64,000 nt of DNA from Tabrizicola_A sp964393035. Lineage in GTDB: Bacteria > Pseudomonadota > Alphaproteobacteria > Rhodobacterales > Rhodobacteraceae. The notes beneath the pieces were generated by a model that was not told the DNA's origin, made no database searches, and was given only the letters and a program-made list of their open reading frames with translations. A program made the position numbers and the translations under genes. Shown piece after piece: positions 22,818 to 32,592 of the stretch. The stretch spans positions 124,001 to 188,000 of the forward strand of contig CAYMRX010000006.1 of the NCBI GenBank assembly GCA_964393035.1. The letters are read 5' to 3'. Positions within the stretch are counted from its first letter, which is position 1, and each line of letters starts with the position of its first letter.

Positions 22818-24959
22818 TCAGGCCTTTGCCAAAAGCCGGTAGTGGTGCAGCAAAGGCTCGGTATAGCCCGAGGGCTGCGCCCGTCCCTTGAACACCAGAT
22901 CGCAAGCGGCCTGAAAGGCGATGCCCTGAAAGCCGGGCGCCATCGGCCTATAGCCCGGATCGCTTGCATTTTGCCGGTCCACGAGGATGGCCATCTTCTG
23001 CATCGCCTCCATCACGCGGGCCTCTGACACCACGCCGTGATGCATCCAGTTGGCGATGTGCTGGGCGGAAATCCGGCAGGTGGCGCGGTCTTCCATCAGG
23101 CCGACATCGTTGAGGTCGGGCACCTTGGAACAGCCCACCCCCTGATCGATCCAGCGCACCACATAGCCAAGAATGCCTTGGGCGTTGTTCTCGACCTCGC
23201 GGATCACCTGATCTTCGGACCAGCGCCGCCATGTGGCCAGGGGAATGTCCAAGACCGCATCGACATGGGCGCGGCGGCCCCCGGCGGCCAGTTTGCGCTG
23301 CACCGCCTTGACGTCGATCTTGTGGTAATGCAGCGCGTGCAAGGTGGCGGCGGTGGGCGAGGGCACCCATGCGCAATTCGCGCCCGCCTTGGGATGCTCG
23401 ATCTTCTGTTCCAGCATCGCGGCCATCAGATCGGGCATCGCCCACATGCCCTTGCCGATTTGCGCCCGGCCCATCAGCCCACATTCAAGACCGATATCGA
23501 CGTTCAAGATCTCATAGGCGCCGATCCAGCCTTTGCGTTTGATGAAATCCTTGCGGGAGAAGGGGCCCGCCTCCATCGAGGTGTGGATCTCATCCCCGGT
23601 GCGGTCCAGAAATCCGGTGTTGATGAAGGCCACGCGGGATTTAGCGGCGCGGATGCATTCTTTCAGGTTGACCGATGTGCGGCGTTCCTCGTCCATGATG
23701 CCAAGTTTGACGGTGTTCGGGGCCAGGCCCAGCACAGCCTCGACCCGGGTGAAGGTTTCGGCGGCAAAGGCCACTTCCTCTGGCCCGTGCATCTTTGGCT
23801 TCACCACATAGACCGAACCGTGGTGCGAATTGCGCAGGCCTTCGGACTTTTTCAGGTCATGGCAGGCGATCAGCGCGGTTATCATCGCGTCCATCAGACC
23901 TTCGGGCACCTCGGACCCATCGGGCAACAGGATCGCCGGATTGGTCATCAGATGGCCCACGTTGCGCACCCACAACAGCGCGCGGCCCTTGATCGTCAGG
24001 GGGCTGCCATCGGGGGCGGTATAGGTGCGGTCGGGGTTCAGCCGCCGCTCCATCCGCCGGCCGCCCTTGTCAAAGCTTTCGGCCAGATCGCCGCGCATCA
24101 GCCCCAGCCAGTTGCCATAGGCCTGCACCTTGTCGGCGGCGTCGACACAAGCCACCGAATCCTCGCAATCCATGATCGCGGACATCGCGCTTTCGATCTG
24201 CACATCGGCTAAAAGCGCCTGATCGCGCCCGCCGATGAAATGCGCCCGGTCAAAGACCAGTTCGACATGCAAGCCGTTGTTTTTCAGAAGGATCGTATCA
24301 GGTGCCTTGGGGTTGCCTTTGTAGCCCACGAATTTGGCGGGCTGCACCAGTGGCAAATCATCGACCAAAAGCGCGCCATCCTTGACGATGTAGCGCCGCG
24401 CATCGGCGTGGCTGGTGCCTTCAATCGGAAAGGCCTCGTCCAGAAACACCCGCGCACGGGCCACCACGCGGGCACCGCGCCCCCGCTCATAGCCGCCCGC
24501 AGGAGGGGCGGAGCCCATCGCATCGGTGCCATAAAGGCAGTCATACAGGCTGCCCCAGCGGGCATTGGCGGCATTCAGCGCATAGCGGGCATTGGTGACG
24601 GGCACCACAAGTTGCGGCCCCGGCACCTCGGCAATCTCGGGGTCGACATGGGCGGTGTCGATCTGGAAATCCCCGCCTTCGGGCAAGAGATAGCCGATTT
24701 CGGTCAGAAAATCCTTGTAGGCTTGGGGATCATGGCTCTGCCCGCGCCGGGCGCGGTGCCAACTGTCAATCCGGGCCTGCAAATCCTCGCGCTTGGCCAG
24801 AAGCGCGCGGTTTTTCGGGGCCAGATCGGTCAAAAGCGCGGCAAAGCCCTTCCAGAAGCGGGCCGGATCAACGCCCGTACCCGGCAGCGCGCGACTGTTC
24901 AGGAAATCGGCCAATCCGCTGTCAACCTGAAGCCCTTCGATCCCGATACGCGCGGCCAT
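22818..24959 (-). CDS. glcB: Malate synthase G
   Basis: A 713-residue enzyme that condenses glyoxylate with acetyl-CoA to malate in the cytoplasm, allowing growth on C2 compounds. The length is that of isoform G (about 720), and characteristic blocks are present: YALNAANARWGSLYDCLYG, MDCEDSVACVDAADK, GIMDEERRTSVNLKECI, the GLECGLMGRAQIGKGMWA region, and GANCAWVPSPTAATLHALHYH. No isocitrate lyase gene is beside it. It stands alone, convergent with the small membrane protein. Confidence 0.95.
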   Translation of the reverse strand: MAARIGIEGLQVDSGLADFLNSRALPGTGVDPARFWKGFAALLTDLAPKNRALLAKREDLQARIDSWHRARRGQSHDPQAYKDFLTEIGYLLPEGGDFQIDTAHVDPEIAEVPGPQLVVPVTNARYALNAANARWGSLYDCLYGTDAMGSAPPAGGYERGRGARVVARARVFLDEAFPIEGTSHADARRYIVKDGALLVDDLPLVQPAKFVGYKGNPKAPDTILLKNNGLHVELVFDRAHFIGGRDQALLADVQIESAMSAIMDCEDSVACVDAADKVQAYGNWLGLMRGDLAESFDKGGRRMERRLNPDRTYTAPDGSPLTIKGRALLWVRNVGHLMTNPAILLPDGSEVPEGLMDAMITALIACHDLKKSEGLRNSHHGSVYVVKPKMHGPEEVAFAAETFTRVEAVLGLAPNTVKLGIMDEERRTSVNLKECIRAAKSRVAFINTGFLDRTGDEIHTSMEAGPFSRKDFIKRKGWIGAYEILNVDIGLECGLMGRAQIGKGMWAMPDLMAAMLEQKIEHPKAGANCAWVPSPTAATLHALHYHKIDVKAVQRKLAAGGRRAHVDAVLDIPLATWRRWSEDQVIREVENNAQGILGYVVRWIDQGVGCSKVPDLNDVGLMEDRATCRISAQHIANWMHHGVVSEARVMEAMQKMAILVDRQNASDPGYRPMAPGFQGIAFQAACDLVFKGRAQPSGYTEPLLHHYRLLAKA

Positions 24960-25140
24960 GGCTTTCCTCTCCCTTGGTCTACGACCAAGTTAGGCGGGTC
25001 GCGGGCGCGGGACAATGAAAAGCGGGTGCGTATTCTTGCCTGTTTCCGAAAAGCACTTTCAGGAAGATGGCGAAAATCCGGTGGCTGCGGCAAAACTTTG
25101 CCAAATGGCTAAGTTTACGCTTTGGCGACTCGGGGCGTCC

Positions 25141-25500
25141 ATGTTACTTACCCATATGGCTAAGCATGACCCTGCCCTTGACCTGATCTTTCAGGCACTC
25201 TCCGACCCCACCCGCCGCGCCATGCTGGCGCGTCTGGGGCAGGGGGCCGCCCCTGTCAGCGAGTTGGCCCGGCCCACCGGCCTTGCCCTGCCGACGGTGC
25301 TGAAACACCTCGGCGTGCTGGAAGGGGCGGGGCTGATCGCCACCGAAAAATCCGGCCGGGCGCGGCTTTGCCATGCCCGGCCCGAAACGCTGAACCTTGC
25401 CACCGACTGGCTGTCTGAACAGCGCGCCCTTTGGGGGGGGCGGCTGGATCGGTTCGAAGCCTATGTTCACACCCTGATACAGGAGACGCGCGATGAGTGA
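25141..25500 (+). CDS. ArsR family winged-helix regulator (SRPBCC-partner type)
   Basis: A 119-residue repressor with a single winged helix (LDLIFQALSDPTRRAMLARL and the recognition helix LALPTVLKHLGVLEGAGLI). It lacks the cysteine pair of metal-sensing ArsR proteins. It overlaps the next gene by 8 bp and so forms an operon with two SRPBCC genes, a widespread arrangement in which the regulator controls AHSA1-like proteins. ATG at 25141 has CGGGG upstream; ATG at 25156 is the alternative. The nonamer ATGGCTAAG occurs twice (25105 and 25156), possibly part of an operator. Confidence 0.85.
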   Translation: MLLTHMAKHDPALDLIFQALSDPTRRAMLARLGQGAAPVSELARPTGLALPTVLKHLGVLEGAGLIATEKSGRARLCHARPETLNLATDWLSEQRALWGGRLDRFEAYVHTLIQETRDE

Positions 25501-25978
25501 TGACCTTGACCCCACCCTCGATCTGGTGCTGGAGCGCGAAATCGCCGCCCCCCGCGCGTTGATCTACACCTGCTGGACCACGCCCGAACATCTGGTGCAT
25601 TGGTTCGTGCCGAAGCCGCATAAGGTGACGGCCTGCCATCTGGATGTCCGCGTTGGCGGGGCTTGCAACACGACCTTCAACGTCGATGGGCAAGAGATGC
25701 AGAACAATGGGGTCTATCTGGAGGTGGTTCCCAATGAAAAACTCGTCTTTACCGACGCTTACACCGCTGGATGGAAGCCCGCCCCCGAACCATTCATGAC
25801 CGCGATCCTGACCTTTGAAGATGCCGGCCCCGGCCGCACCCGCTATCGCGCCGTCGCCCGCCACCGCAATGCCGAGACGGCAAGACAGCACGAGGCGATG
25901 GGCTTTCATGACGGCTGGGGAACCGTGGTGACGCAGTTGGAAGAATACGCCCAGGGCCTGATGAAGGCAGGGGCCTGA
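25493..25978 (+). CDS. SRPBCC domain protein (AHSA1/Aha1-like)
   Basis: A 161-residue START-like domain protein (SRPBCC/AHSA1 family) that forms a deep hydrophobic pocket for an unknown ligand. Family signatures are the early REIAAPRALIYTCWTTPEHLVHWF and the late HEAMGFHDGWGTVVTQLEEYA. It is coupled to the ArsR gene by overlapping start and stop and is followed within one base by a second SRPBCC gene. Function cannot be stated beyond ligand binding. Confidence 0.88.
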   Translation: MSDDLDPTLDLVLEREIAAPRALIYTCWTTPEHLVHWFVPKPHKVTACHLDVRVGGACNTTFNVDGQEMQNNGVYLEVVPNEKLVFTDAYTAGWKPAPEPFMTAILTFEDAGPGRTRYRAVARHRNAETARQHEAMGFHDGWGTVVTQLEEYAQGLMKAGA

Positions 25979-25979
25979 G

Positions 25980-26867
25980 ATGGCCGACGCCCTGACCGAT
26001 CCCTTCGCCACCTTGCGTTTCGAGCGCCGGATCGCGGCGCCGGTTGCCACCCTGTGGGAGGTCTGGACCGCGCCCGCCGCGCGCGCCCTGTGGTCCGCGC
26101 CCTCGCCCGAGGTGACGGTCGAATACCTGAAAGCCGAGCGCGGCGTCGGCGGGCGCGAGAGATCGCTTTGCAAGGTCGCAGACCAGCCGGATGTCGAGGT
26201 CGAAGGCATCTGGCTCGCCTTGGAGCCCGGCAAACGCTCGGTCAATTCCGAGGTGGTCTGCTGTCAGGGCCAGACCCTTTCCGCGGCCTTGGTGACGGCT
26301 GATTTCGTGGCTGAGGGGGGCGAAAGCCGCATCACCGTGACGGTGCAACTGTCCTCGCTGGCGCAAGACATGGCGGATGGCTATCGCCATGGCTTTGGCG
26401 GCGGGCTGGCGAACCTCTCGGATCTTGCCGCCCGTTCGATGCTGCTCAAACGCATGATCAAGGCGCCGGTCGCCACGGTTTGGGGCGCTTGGGTGAACCC
26501 CGAAACCCTGCCGCAATGGTGGGGCCCGGACGGGTTTTCCTGCAAAACCCGCCGGATCGACCTGCGCACAGGCGGCGAATGGGTGTTCGACATGATCGGC
26601 CCCGATGGCACGGTCTTTCCGAACCACCATCTCTACGACCGGATCGAACCGCAGTCCCGCATCGACTATCGCCTTCTCTGGGGCGAAAACGGCCCGAAAC
26701 ATGCCGATGCCTGGATCGAGTTCACCCCGACGGCAGCGGGCACCGAGGTGACCTTGGGCATGGCCATGGCCACCGCCAAGGAATGGGCCGAGGCCAAGGG
26801 CTTTGGCGCCGAGGCGCTGGGCCTGCAAACCTTGGGCAAGCTCGCCCGTTTCATCGGGGCGGATTAG
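25980..26867 (+). CDS. Tandem SRPBCC protein, two fused AHSA1-like domains
   Basis: A 295-residue protein made of two SRPBCC domains. Domain one (about 1-150) begins with FERRIAAPVATLWEVWTAP, and domain two (about 150-295) with LKRMIKAPVATVWGAWVNPETLPQWWGP. The shared APVAT-W-W pattern shows the duplication. It starts two bases after the previous SRPBCC stop, so the operon encodes three such domains in all. The role is unknown; the ArsR gene at the front is the likely regulator. Confidence 0.82.
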   Translation: MADALTDPFATLRFERRIAAPVATLWEVWTAPAARALWSAPSPEVTVEYLKAERGVGGRERSLCKVADQPDVEVEGIWLALEPGKRSVNSEVVCCQGQTLSAALVTADFVAEGGESRITVTVQLSSLAQDMADGYRHGFGGGLANLSDLAARSMLLKRMIKAPVATVWGAWVNPETLPQWWGPDGFSCKTRRIDLRTGGEWVFDMIGPDGTVFPNHHLYDRIEPQSRIDYRLLWGENGPKHADAWIEFTPTAAGTEVTLGMAMATAKEWAEAKGFGAEALGLQTLGKLARFIGAD

Positions 26868-27019
26868 GAACCGGCCCTTTTCTCCCGGCAGGCCACGTTT
26901 CTGCCAGATGTGAACTTTGATGGAACCGTGGTCAGCGCGCAGCTGTGATTCGCCAAGGACGAAAGCGCTTTCCCTGCCGCTTTGGCCATGGCAGGAAGGG
27001 GCGCAAAAGGGGGCAGGCC

Positions 27020-27367
27020 ATGACCATCACCATCTATCACAACCCCGCCTGCGGCACCTCGCGCAATGCCTTGGCCGCGATCCGTGCCGCGGGATACGAG
27101 CCTGTCATCGTGGAATATCTCAAGACCGGCTGGACCAGACCGCTCTTGCAAAGCCTGTTTGCCGCTGCGGGTCTTGAGGCGGGGCAGGCGCTGCGGCTTG
27201 CCAATTCCCCCGCTGCCGATCTGGGGTTGACGGGCGAAAATGTCACGCAAGATCAAATTCTTGACGCCATGGTGCAACACCCCGGCCTTGTGCAGCGCCC
27301 CTTTGTGGTCACGCCCAAGGGCACCGCGCTTTGCCGTCCGGCGGATCTGGTGGTCGCACTTTTGTGA
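27020..27367 (+). CDS. arsC: ArsC/Spx-like arsenate reductase family protein
   Basis: A 115-residue thioredoxin-fold reductase of the glutaredoxin-coupled ArsC family. C11 in HNPACGTSRNAL is the catalytic cysteine in the family signature, and the later RPFVVTPKGTALCRP block holds the conserved RP motif. It would reduce arsenate to arsenite, though many members have other roles. AAAGGGGGCAG precedes the ATG. No arsenite exporter is nearby, and the ArsR gene 1.9 kb upstream belongs to a different operon. Confidence 0.85.
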   Translation: MTITIYHNPACGTSRNALAAIRAAGYEPVIVEYLKTGWTRPLLQSLFAAAGLEAGQALRLANSPAADLGLTGENVTQDQILDAMVQHPGLVQRPFVVTPKGTALCRPADLVVALL

Positions 27368-27421
27368 CCCCTTGCGCCTGCCGGGCAGGCGCGCAAGCTT
27401 GGGGCATCAAGGAGTGCCCCC

Positions 27422-30019
27422 ATGACCGCCCATTCCCCCACCCAGTCCCCTGATCCACGCACCATCTATCTGGCCGATTACCAGCCCTTTCCCTATCTCC
27501 TGGACCGGGTGGCGCTGACCTTTCGGATGGCCCCCCGCGCCACGCGGGTTCTGGCCCGGCTGGACTTCGCGCCGAACCCTGCGGTGCAACAGCGGCGGCA
27601 GGATCTGCGGCTGAACGGGGAAAACCTCACGCTCATCGCGGCAAAGCTGAACGGGCAAAGCGTGACGCCTGTGCTGGATGCCGAAGGGCTGACCATCGCC
27701 GCCGCCGATCTGCCCGACGGCCCTTTCAACCTTGAAACCGAGGTCGAGATCAGCCCGGAAACCAACACCGCGCTGGAGGGGCTTTATATGTCAAAGGGCA
27801 TGTATTGCACCCAATGCGAGGCTGAGGGCTTTCGCAAGATCACCTATTACCCCGACCGCCCGGATGTGATGGCCCGGTTCAAGGTGCGCATTGAGGCCGA
27901 CCTGCCGGTGCTGTTGTCGAACGGCAATCCGGTTGCGTCCGGCAAGGGCTGGGCTGAATGGGACGATCCCTGGCCGAAACCGGCCTATCTCTTTGCGCTG
28001 GTTGCCGGGGATCTGATCGCACACCCGGACCGGTTCACCACCCAGTCAGGCCGCGAGGTGGTACTGAATATCTGGGTGCGTCCGGGCGACGAAGACCGCT
28101 GCACCTGGGGGATGCAGGCGCTGAAAAAGTCGATGGCATGGGACGAGGAGGTTTACGGTCGCGAATATGACTTGGACATTTTCAACATTGTGGCCGTTGA
28201 TGACTTCAATATGGGCGCGATGGAGAACAAGGGGTTGAATATTTTCAACTCCAAGGTGGTTCTGGCCAGCCCCGACACCGCAACCGACGATGACTTTGCC
28301 CGCATCGAGGCCATCATCGCGCATGAGTATTTCCACAACTGGACCGGCAACCGCATCACCTGCCGCGACTGGTTCCAGCTCTGCCTGAAAGAAGGGCTGA
28401 CGGTCTTTCGCGACCAGCAGTTTTCCGGTGACATGCGCAGTTCTGCGGTGAAGCGCATCGAGGATGTGCTGACGCTGCGCGCCCGCCAGTTCCGCGAGGA
28501 TCAGGGGCCTTTGGCCCATGCCGTGCGGCCCGAAAGTTTTGTCGAGATCAACAACTTCTACACCGCGACCATCTATGAAAAGGGCGCCGAGATCATCGGA
28601 ATGCTGAAACGGCTGGTAGGGGATGCGGCCTATGCGCAGGCGCTGGATCTGTATTTCCAGCGCCATGACGGGGACGCGGCGACCATCGAGGATTGGCTGA
28701 AGGTGTTCGAAGACACCACCGGCCGCGACCTGACCCAGTTCAAACGCTGGTATGCCGAAGCCGGAACGCCCCGGCTTCAGGTGCATGAGGCGTGGTCGGC
28801 GGCCCCTTCGGGCGGCACCTATACGCTGACATTCACCCAGATCAATCCGCCCACGCCGGGGCAGGTGGACAAGGGGGCCAAGGTCATTCCGATTGCCGTC
28901 GGTCTTTTGAACCCCAACGGGGATGAGGTGGTGCCGACCACGGTTCTGGAGATGAATAAACCCGTGCAAAGCTTTGCTTTCGAAGGGTTATCCTCGCGGC
29001 CTATCCCCTCCATCCTGCGCGGATTTTCCGCGCCGGTGGTGCTGGAGCGTGACGTGCCGCAAGCGGAACGCGCCTTCCTTCTGGCGCATGACACCGATCC
29101 CTTCAACCGCTGGGAGGCAGGCCGCGCGCTGGCCAAGGATGTGCTGGCGCGGATGGTGACGACCGGGGTAAAACCCGCGGCCGATCTTCTGGATGGCATG
29201 GCGCGGCTCGCCTTTGATGACAGCCTTGACCCGGCCTTCCGGGCGCTGGCGCTGCGCCTGCCTTCGGATGACGACATGGCCGCCACCTTGCACGCCGCAG
29301 GTCATGTGCCGGACCCCATGCGCATCCATAAGGCCCGGCGCAGCCTGGGCCTTGCCTTGGCCGAAACCCTTGCGCCGGGGCTGGACGCGCTGGAGAAATC
29401 CTGCCGGGTGGAGGGGGCGTTTTCGGCCGAGGCAATCCCGGCCGGAAAGCGTGCTTTGCGACTGTCCGCCCTGTCCTTCCTGACACGGCTGGACGATGGC
29501 AAGGCCGCGAAAGCCGCATTTGTACAATCGTACAATATGACCGAAAGCTTTGGCGCCCTCTCGATCCTTTTGGAAAATAGATTTGGCGATCAAGAGCTTG
29601 CAGCGTTCTCCTCAAAATGGTCTGGTGATCGGCTGGTAATGGACAAATGGTTTGCCGTGCAGGTCGCGATGGCCGCCCCGGATCAGGCCGCCGCTGTCGT
29701 TGCCCGCCTGACGGCACGGCCCGACTTTGACATGAAAAACCCGAACCGCTTCCGCGCGGTGATCGGGGCGCTTACCGCCAACCATGCCGGGTTCCACCAC
29801 GACAGCGGCGCGGGTTACCGCACGCTGGCCGATTGGCTGATCCGCCTTGATCCCATCAACCCGCAAACTGCGGCGCGCATGTCGACGGCCTTCGAGACGC
29901 GCCCGCGCTATGACGCGGACCGTCAGGCCATGATCCGCGGTGAACTTGACCGCATCCTTGCCACCCCGGGCCTCAGCCGCGACCTGTCGGAAATGGCGGG
30001 CCGGATGCGGGGGGCTTGA
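27422..30019 (+). CDS. pepN: Aminopeptidase N
   Basis: An 865-residue M1 zinc aminopeptidase that removes N-terminal amino acids in cytoplasmic peptide turnover. The exopeptidase GAMEN motif is near residue 263, and the zinc site H-E-Y-F-H is near 300-304 with the distal glutamate in KEGLTVFRDQ. Length matches bacterial PepN of the E. coli type (about 870). AAGGAG precedes the ATG. It starts 54 bp after arsC. A dispersed element copy begins right after its stop. Confidence 0.96.
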   Translation: MTAHSPTQSPDPRTIYLADYQPFPYLLDRVALTFRMAPRATRVLARLDFAPNPAVQQRRQDLRLNGENLTLIAAKLNGQSVTPVLDAEGLTIAAADLPDGPFNLETEVEISPETNTALEGLYMSKGMYCTQCEAEGFRKITYYPDRPDVMARFKVRIEADLPVLLSNGNPVASGKGWAEWDDPWPKPAYLFALVAGDLIAHPDRFTTQSGREVVLNIWVRPGDEDRCTWGMQALKKSMAWDEEVYGREYDLDIFNIVAVDDFNMGAMENKGLNIFNSKVVLASPDTATDDDFARIEAIIAHEYFHNWTGNRITCRDWFQLCLKEGLTVFRDQQFSGDMRSSAVKRIEDVLTLRARQFREDQGPLAHAVRPESFVEINNFYTATIYEKGAEIIGMLKRLVGDAAYAQALDLYFQRHDGDAATIEDWLKVFEDTTGRDLTQFKRWYAEAGTPRLQVHEAWSAAPSGGTYTLTFTQINPPTPGQVDKGAKVIPIAVGLLNPNGDEVVPTTVLEMNKPVQSFAFEGLSSRPIPSILRGFSAPVVLERDVPQAERAFLLAHDTDPFNRWEAGRALAKDVLARMVTTGVKPAADLLDGMARLAFDDSLDPAFRALALRLPSDDDMAATLHAAGHVPDPMRIHKARRSLGLALAETLAPGLDALEKSCRVEGAFSAEAIPAGKRALRLSALSFLTRLDDGKAAKAAFVQSYNMTESFGALSILLENRFGDQELAAFSSKWSGDRLVMDKWFAVQVAMAAPDQAAAVVARLTARPDFDMKNPNRFRAVIGALTANHAGFHHDSGAGYRTLADWLIRLDPINPQTAARMSTAFETRPRYDADRQAMIRGELDRILATPGLSRDLSEMAGRMRGA

Positions 30020-30020
30020 T

Positions 30021-30081
30021 TTGCGCCTGTTGAAATACTCTCGGGGGTGAGGGCGTCAGCCCGAGGGGGCAGTCAGCCCCC
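30021..30081 (-). repeat. Dispersed intergenic element, copy d
   Basis: Two bases after the pepN stop, TTGCGCCTGTTGAAATACT (30021-30039) and a CTCTCGGGGG tail form a reverse-orientation copy of the AGTATTT...AGGCGCAA version. A GGGGGC-agtca-GCCCCC hairpin follows at about 30064-30081. Confidence 0.7.
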
Positions 30082-30090
30082 TGTCTTCGC

Positions 30091-30681
30091 CTATTGGCAA
30101 TAGCTTTGCGCCGCGGTCCAAGCCGCCATTTCGCGGCGTTTGTCCGCCTTGCGGAACGGCATCCAATCGCGGCCCATGCCGCGGTTGCCCTTGCCCGCCA
30201 CAACCCCATCGCGGCCAACGTTTTCGGCCAGCATCTCGACCGAACATTCCAGATTCGCCGCACCGTCTTTCAGCGCGGCGGCACTGCTGGCCGCACAGTC
30301 ATAATGGCGCGCTGATTTGGGCGAAATCTGCATCACCCCGATATAGCGCCCACCGCCCCCCGAGGCCGCCGGATTCCAGCTGCTTTCATATTTCGCAACC
30401 GCCGACAGCAGACCCACCCAGAAGGCGCGCCGCGCGGCAAGGCTGTTGTCTTCGTAACCGGGGCACCAGGTTTTGATATCGGCCGGCACGCGCGCGGCCA
30501 GCACATCATCCTTGGCGGCCACAGCCACAAGGCTGCGCATCGTCCATTCCGCCGCTTCCGGCCTGTGGTCCCAGCGGGTTACCGGCAGCGCACCCTTGGG
30601 AAACACGGCTTTCAGATCCGCGAGCTTCACAGGCACACAGGCCGACAGGGCCAACACAAGGACAAGAAGAAGACGGGACAA
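30091..30681 (-). CDS. Lytic transglycosylase-like lipoprotein
   Basis: A 196-residue lipoprotein with lipobox LSAC (C15). The C-terminal half looks like a soluble lytic transglycosylase domain: E99 in AKYESSWNP matches the catalytic glutamate position (usually ESxF), followed by GGRYIGVMQISP, the A-G-x-MQI signature, and NLECSVEML. It would cut peptidoglycan from the envelope side. It converges on pepN. The length is short for the family, so only a minimal catalytic domain is present. Confidence 0.75.
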   Translation of the reverse strand: MSRLLLVLVLALSACVPVKLADLKAVFPKGALPVTRWDHRPEAAEWTMRSLVAVAAKDDVLAARVPADIKTWCPGYEDNSLAARRAFWVGLLSAVAKYESSWNPAASGGGGRYIGVMQISPKSARHYDCAASSAAALKDGAANLECSVEMLAENVGRDGVVAGKGNRGMGRDWMPFRKADKRREMAAWTAAQSYCQ

Positions 30682-30886
30682 GTCGGGCTCGTGGCTGTTT
30701 CAGACCGGACGGCGATGCCCGCCCGGCATGGGTTTTGTCGAGTCTTCTGTTGTGCGACCCACGAAATCGGCGAAATCCCGCGCAAGGGGGCGCCACTATC
30801 CCCTCTGCCTGCACCCTTGCCGTGGCGGGCCAGTTTGCCTAAGACAGGCCACGGCCCGCAGGGGCCAAAGCAAGAAGGGGTTTGCC

Positions 30887-32398
30887 ATGCTCGACCTGAC
30901 CTATACCGCGCCGAAACCCAAGGTGATTGCCGGGGCCAAGCAGGATTGGGAATTGGTGATCGGCATGGAAATCCATGCGCAGGTCGCCTCCAACGCCAAG
31001 CTGTTTTCCGGCGCCTCGACGCAAGTCGGGGCCGAGCCGAATTCGAACGTCGCCTTCGTCGATGCGGCCATGCCGGGCATGCTGCCGGTCATCAATGAAT
31101 ATTGTGTCGAACAGGCGGTGCGGTCGGGTCTTGGCCTGAAGGCCGCGATCAATCTGCGCTCGGCTTTTGACCGCAAGAACTATTTCTACCCCGACCTGCC
31201 GCAGGGCTATCAGATTTCCCAGCTTTACCACCCCATCGTAGGCGAGGGCGAGGTGCTGGTGGAACTCGCGCCCGGCGTGGCGCGGCTGGTGCGGATCGAA
31301 CGCATCCACCTTGAACAGGACGCGGGCAAGTCGATCCATGACATGGACCCGACGATGTCTTTCGTCGACTTCAACCGCACGGGCGTGGCCCTGATGGAGA
31401 TCGTCAGCCGCCCCGACATTCGCGGGCCGGAGGAAGCGGCGGCCTATGTTTCGAAACTGCGGCAGATCCTGCGCTATCTTGGCACCTGCGACGGCAATAT
31501 GCAGAACGGCAACCTGCGGGCCGATGTGAACGTGTCGGTTTGCGCGCCCGGCCAATATGAGAAATATCAGGCGACGCAGGATTTTTCGCATCTCGGCACG
31601 CGCTGCGAGATCAAGAACATGAACTCGCTGCGCTTCATTCAGGCCGCGATTGATTACGAGGCGCGCCGCCAGATCGCCATCATCGAAGATGGCGGCAAGG
31701 TTGTGCAGGAAACCCGGCTTTACGACCCGGACAAGAACGAAACCCGGTCGATGCGCTCCAAGGAAGAAGCGCATGATTACCGCTATTTCCCTTGCCCCGA
31801 TCTGTTGCCGTTGGAGATTGAACAGGCTTGGGTCGATGACATCGCCGCCCGCATGCCGGAACTGCCGGATGCCAAGAAGGCCCGCTTCATGGGCGATTTC
31901 GGCCTGACCGATTACGACGCCAATGTGCTGACGGCAGAATTGGACGCGGCCGCCTTCTTTGAAGCCGTGGCGCAGGGCCGCGATGGCAAGATTGCCGCGA
32001 ACTGGGTCATCAACGAGCTCTTTGGCCGCTTGAACAAAGAGGGCAAGGCGATTGGCGACAGCCCGGTCACGGCGGCGCAATTGGGGGCCATGCTGGATCT
32101 TCTGGCCAAGGGCGAGATCACCGGCAAGATGGCCAAGGATCTCTTTGAAATCCTGTGGACCGAAGGCGGCGATCCGGCCGAGGTTGCGGCAAAGCATGGC
32201 ATGAAGGCAGTGACGGACACCGGGGCCATCGAAAAGGCGCTGGATGAGCTGATCGCGGCCAACCCCGAGCAGGTGGAAAAGGCCAAGGTCAACGCCAAGC
32301 TGGCGGGCTGGTTCACCGGTCAGGTGCTGAAGGCCACCGGCGGCAAGGCCAATCCGGCCGTTGTCGGCGCGATGGTGGCGCAGAAACTGGGGCTTTGA
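30887..32398 (+). CDS. gatB: Aspartyl/glutamyl-tRNA(Asn/Gln) amidotransferase subunit B
   Basis: A 503-residue subunit of GatCAB, which converts Glu-tRNA(Gln) (and Asp-tRNA(Asn)) to the amide form. Family blocks are ELVIGMEIHAQV, NYFYPDLPQGYQISQ, NRTGVALMEIVSRPD, and the C-terminal YqeY/tail domain (about 360-503). ATG at 30887 has GAAGGGG. It is alone, with gatC and gatA elsewhere. A Glu-tRNA synthetase gene (gltX) lies 11 kb away, the other half of the indirect Gln-tRNA route. Confidence 0.96.
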   Translation: MLDLTYTAPKPKVIAGAKQDWELVIGMEIHAQVASNAKLFSGASTQVGAEPNSNVAFVDAAMPGMLPVINEYCVEQAVRSGLGLKAAINLRSAFDRKNYFYPDLPQGYQISQLYHPIVGEGEVLVELAPGVARLVRIERIHLEQDAGKSIHDMDPTMSFVDFNRTGVALMEIVSRPDIRGPEEAAAYVSKLRQILRYLGTCDGNMQNGNLRADVNVSVCAPGQYEKYQATQDFSHLGTRCEIKNMNSLRFIQAAIDYEARRQIAIIEDGGKVVQETRLYDPDKNETRSMRSKEEAHDYRYFPCPDLLPLEIEQAWVDDIAARMPELPDAKKARFMGDFGLTDYDANVLTAELDAAAFFEAVAQGRDGKIAANWVINELFGRLNKEGKAIGDSPVTAAQLGAMLDLLAKGEITGKMAKDLFEILWTEGGDPAEVAAKHGMKAVTDTGAIEKALDELIAANPEQVEKAKVNAKLAGWFTGQVLKATGGKANPAVVGAMVAQKLGL

Positions 32399-32592
32399 TC
32401 GCGCTGGTCAGGTTTGCGTTTCGACCATGAGTCGCAAGCCGAACCCCATGGGTTGCGGCGCTGGCTCTGGTTGTTCCCAAATCTAGGGGCAGAGCGGAGC
32501 CTTGCCCAGAATTTGGAAAAGCCTTTCCATCTCTTGGCGTTGCGGGGCGAATCTGCGTAAACTCGGGGCCTTCGCCCGATGGAGTTGTCCCG

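Noticed and set aside
25141..27367. An arsenic-resistance operon (ArsR plus ArsC)
   Set aside because: The ArsR protein lacks metal-binding cysteines and is coupled to SRPBCC genes; the ArsC gene is separated by 150 bp, and no arsenite pump is present.
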